From assembly GCA_001414345.1 (NCBI GenBank), contig LLCB01000229.1, positions 33,970 to 97,969 on the forward strand: 64,000 bases of DNA, in the 5' to 3' direction. The DNA is from Hymenoscyphus infarciens. Taxonomy: Eukaryota > Ascomycota > Leotiomycetes > Helotiales > Helotiaceae. The notes below the pieces were generated by a model. That model was not told the DNA's origin. It ran no database searches and was given only the letters and a program-made list of their open reading frames with translations. Shown piece by piece: positions 60,430 to 64,000 of this stretch. The translations under genes were made by a program, and so were the position numbers. Numbering within the stretch: position 1 is the first letter of the stretch; every line of letters starts with the position of its first letter.

Positions 60430-62330
60430 AAGGAGGAACTTTTAAGTAATAGAGTAGGTAAGATGTTAAATAATATTTACCTTCTTCTTAATACTAACTT
60501 TAATAGTTATAAATCTACTAAAATATTAATATTCTAGAAACTATATTAGAACCTCTTTAAAAGCGTAGATATAGACGGCTTTAAAAGTATTTAAGGCTTC
60601 TAAGTAATATTAAAGTGTTATTTTAGTAGTTAGATACTCTTATTAATAATATTAACTATATTACTTTTAAGGATATTAAAACCTTTCTTACTAATTTAAG
60701 TAAACTTTATAATATCGAAGTCTTTATAGCTAATAATAGTATAATATATATTAAATTGTAATAAAAGGAGATTAATAGATTAACTAATTATAGTGTTTTT
60801 AAGATTATTATTTAGAAGGAATTACCTCTTAATATTAGAATATTTAGATTATACTTTATAGATAATATTAAATTTAAAGGTATAGTACTTACTTTTATAA
60901 AGTTAAGATTAGTTATCTAAGTATATAATAATACTAGGAAATCGCTAGTATTTACTTAAGCGTCTACTATTTAGAGAGTAAGCTAGAGAATAATCCTTAT
61001 ACTTATTATAATACTTCTAAGCTTATAAGTATTTATTTAAGATATTATATAAGTATATATATAATTATTAACTAACTTAAATTAGAAATTCTTTATACGC
61101 TCTTTTAAAGGTTATCTCTAATAAGTAGATATATTCTTTAAGGTGATTAGACTACTATATAGTATTTTAGAAGCTAGTAATTACTAGTTTATAATATACT
61201 ATAAATACTATATTATAAGGCTTATAATAGAATAGTTAACTTTTAACCTTTATCTTTTATATACTAAATTATACTAGTATAACGAGTAAGTAAAGTTAGA
61301 TACTCCTTTTAGTATAGTAGGCTTTTAAACTAATAATACTCTTATACTTATTAATAATGCTTTTACTAATAAAGAAGAGCTTACTATTAATAAAGCTAGA
61401 TTTATGTCTAAGAAGAGAGAAGAGCTTACTATTAACTATCTAATTAAATTTAATAGAGGGCTAATTACTAAGTATTATAATAGCTTTATATCTCTTACTT
61501 AGGATTATATAAAATACTTAGATTTAGTATAAAAGGTCTTATCTAAGATATCTAATATAAAAGGGATATTATATATAGTAGATACTAAAGATTAATATAT
61601 TATATAACGTGCTAGAGAGGTATACTTAGCTATAGTATCCTAGTCTAAGGCTGCTTTCGACTTATTATATATTACTTAAACTATTAATCTTTAAGATAAC
61701 GATATTTTACTTCTTAATAAGTGAATTTAATAGTAAATTAATAATCTTTTAAAAGGACTTAAATTTATTAAATTAGATAAATCTTCTCTAAAGTTATATA
61801 CTTTTACTAACGGATTATTTACTAATAATAAGGACTTATTATTATAAATCAGTTATGTTATTACTCTTATAAATAAAGATAATAATACTAATATCTTATA
61901 TTAGTCTTCTACTAAATATAAGAGAGTTACTTATAGTGTTTTAGTATTAGAATTATATATAATAAGGTCTAGATTTAATACTATAGCTTTAATAAAATTA
62001 ACTTTTAAAAGTATTTTAGGATTTAAAGTACTACTTATAGCGTATACTAATTCAAAGTCTATTTATAAATATATAACTAAATTAGGTATAACTAAGGAGA
62101 AGCGACTAATAATTAACGTTATATACTTATAAGAAGTATACGAATTAAGAGAGATTAATAAGATTAAATAGATCGACGGTAAAAGTAATTCTATAAATGC
62201 TATAACTAAAAAGGGTTGTTATAATACTCTATAAAAGTTGATTAATACTAATAAGCTAGATATTAACCTTATAGAGTAGGTAGAACGAAATAAGAGATAA
62301 TAAGAGACTAAAATAGAGCCTTCTTATTAG
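60430..62330 (+). pseudogene. Decayed reverse transcriptase/RNase H of the second Copia
   Basis: The RNase H part is the clearest. FTNGLFTNNKD at about 61801 has the expected catalytic Asp changed to Asn by one G-to-A step. VTYSVLVLELY, AYTNSKSIYKYI and WIDGKSN-like text follow in the right order. RT motifs upstream are more decayed. Confidence 0.75.
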
Positions 62331-62424
62331 TCGAGGATAGGGAATAGAGGGCTCTAATTAGTTAGATTAGATATATGATTTTTAATAGTTTTAAGTAACT
62401 TCTGTTATTTTAAAGAAGTGCTAG

Positions 62425-62596
62425 TATTAGTATATATATTTAAGAGGTAAATAGCGATTCGGATTAGTATATATAGGTATACGTGTACTTGCTTAGAGGC
62501 TACTTAAGTAGGTATTATAGCTAGCTTTACTTAGTATATATAAACGATAATATAACTCTTTTTATATTGCTTTTATAACTATAAGTTATACTAATA
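62425..62596 (+). repeat. 3' LTR of the satellite-resident Copia element
   Basis: 172-bp partner of 56394-56565. The first dinucleotide is TA (TG mutated). It retains more CpG than the 5' copy. Confidence 0.88.
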
Positions 62597-64000
62597 TAAA
62601 TAATTAGATAGATACTTTTAGTACTTTAACTACTAAAGGTTACTAGTATATAATTAAAGAGAGACTTTTAGTAGTTTAACTATTAAAAGTTACTAGTAAA
62701 TAATTAGATAGATACTTTTAGTAGTTTAACTACTAAAAGTTACTATTTATATAATTTAAATAAAGACTTTAAGTAATTTAACTACTAAAGGCTACTAGTA
62801 TATAATTAAATAGAGACTTTAAGTAGTTTAACTATTAAAAGTTACTAGTAAATAATTAAAGAGACACTTTTAGTAGTTTAACTACTAAAAGTTACTAGTA
62901 AATAATTAAAAAGAGACTTTAAGTAGTTTAACTACTAAAAGTTACTAGTATATAATTAGATAAAGACTTTTAGTAGTTTAACTATTAAAAGTTACTAGTA
63001 AATAATTAGATAGATACTTTTAGTAGTTTAACTACTAAAAGTTACTATTTATATAATTTAAATAAAGACTTTTAGTAGTTTAACTACTAAAAGTTATTAG
63101 TAAATAATTAGATATAGACTTTTAGTAGTTTAACTACTAAAAGTTACTAGTAAATAATTAAGTAGATACTTTTAGTAGTTTAACTATTAAAAGTTACTAG
63201 TATATAATTAAAGAGAGACTTTTAGTAGTTTAACTACTAAAAGTTACTAGTAAATAATTAAGTAGATACTTTTAGTAGTTTAACTATTAAAAGTTACTAG
63301 TAAATAATTAGATAGATACTTTTAGTAGTTTAACTACTAAAAGTTACTATTTATATAATTTAAATAAAGACTTTAAGTAATTTAACTACTAAAAGTTACT
63401 AATATAGAATTAAATTAAGTAGTTTAACTATTAAAAGTTACTAGTAAATAATTAGATAGATACTTTTAGTAGTTTAACTACTAAAAGTTACTATTTATAT
63501 AATTTAAATAAAGACTTTAAGTAGTTTAACTACTAAAAGTTACTAGTAAATAATTAAAAAGAGACTTTAAGTAGTTTAACTACTAAAAGTTACTAGTATA
63601 TAATTAGATAAAGACTTTTAGTAGTTTAACTACTAAAGGTTACTAGTAAATAATTAAAAAGAGACTTTTAGTAGTTTAACTACTAAAAGTTATTATTTAT
63701 ATAATTTAAATAAAGACTTTAAGTAGTTTAACTACTAAAAGTTACTAGTAAATAATTAGAAAGAGACTTTTAGTAGTTTAACTACTAAAAGTTACTAGTA
63801 TATAATTAGATAGAGACTTTTAGTAGTTTAACTACTAAAAGTTACTATTTATATAATTTAAATAAAGACTTTTAGTAGTTTAACTACTAAAAGTTATTAG
63901 TAAATAATTAGATATAGACTTTTAGTAGTTTAACTACTAAAAGTTACTATTTATATAATTTAAAGAGAGACTTTTAGTAGTTTAACTACTAAAAGTTACT
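62597..64000 (+). repeat. ~50-bp palindromic satellite array, right part, continues past the window
   Basis: About 27 more units in the same orientation and with the same two spacer types as 54470-56393. It begins in mid-unit with the duplicated TAAAT, so both parts were one array before the Copia insertion. The array is cut by the window end. Confidence 0.92.

Larger units (their letters stand above)
56394..62596 (+). mobile_element. Second Ty1/Copia element, inserted in the satellite
   Basis: Two 172-bp LTRs (56394-56565 and 62425-62596) enclose 5.86 kb and are flanked by perfect TAAAT duplications (56389-56393, 62597-62601), taken from the satellite spacer. Order of relic domains is gag with a CCHC-like patch, protease, integrase, then reverse transcriptase and RNase H, which is Copia. 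It differs from the host Copia element at 35731 in LTR and protein text. All frames are broken by RIP-type stops. Confidence 0.88.

Noticed and set aside
54470..64000. CRISPR-like appearance of regularly spaced palindromes
   Set aside because: Spacers are two recurring types and not unique sequences, no cas genes are present and the DNA is fungal.
1..64000. Telomere or rRNA genes
   Set aside because: No TTAGGG-type arrays and no rRNA segments were seen on either strand.

Overview
The window looks like nuclear DNA of a filamentous ascomycete. Genes carry short GT-AG introns (48-103 nt) and their products are fungal orthologues. AT-rich gene-free blocks are full of repeats that show the CpA/CpG depletion expected of repeat-induced point mutation (RIP). 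The bipartite make-up and protein character suggest Leotiomycetes, but this is inference; no species is claimed.

Layout. Bases 1-32,324 are mostly gene-bearing: listerin/Ltn1-type E3 ligase (1065-6245, +), a CorA-type divalent cation transporter (10531-13509, +), a very long coiled-coil and Glu/Pro/Lys-repeat protein (15864-20928, -), a mitochondrial carnitine/acylcarnitine carrier (22376-23480, +), a two-BIR Bir1/survivin protein (24916-26606, +), spindle-checkpoint Mad1 (27806-30184, -) and mitochondrial CDP-DAG synthase Tam41 (30792-32324, +). Mad1 and Tam41 are divergent and share about 0.6 kb; Bir1 and Mad1 are convergent. Exon structures were rebuilt by hand from reading-frame continuity, splice signals and conserved protein motifs.

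Two smaller repeat islands interrupt the gene part. At 7088-8801 a ~0.5 kb terminal-inverted-repeat element (TA target duplication, palindromic ends) carries a 1.2 kb poly(A)-tailed retroposon with a 14-bp target duplication. A second AT-rich relic lies at about 13790-14810. Three tRNA-like sequences (6382-6557, 9951-10010, 14933-15294) share a T arm and T-run terminators. Two of them have complete cloverleaf halves, an interrupted anticodon loop and an apparent UCA anticodon.

From 34,673 onward the window is a nested retrotransposon landscape. A second, inverted copy of the 1.2 kb retroposon (34673-53793) is split by a Ty1/Copia element (35731-53634; GAAGG duplication). That element is itself split by three members of one non-autonomous LTR family (37298-40355, 41770-45070, 49027-52778), each with a perfect 5-bp duplication (AAAAT, GTTAT, GGTAT). 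After a short GC-normal remnant comes a ~50-bp palindromic satellite array (54470 to the window end), split by another decayed Ty1/Copia element (56394-62596; TAAAT duplication). No intact coding gene is visible to the right of 32,324.
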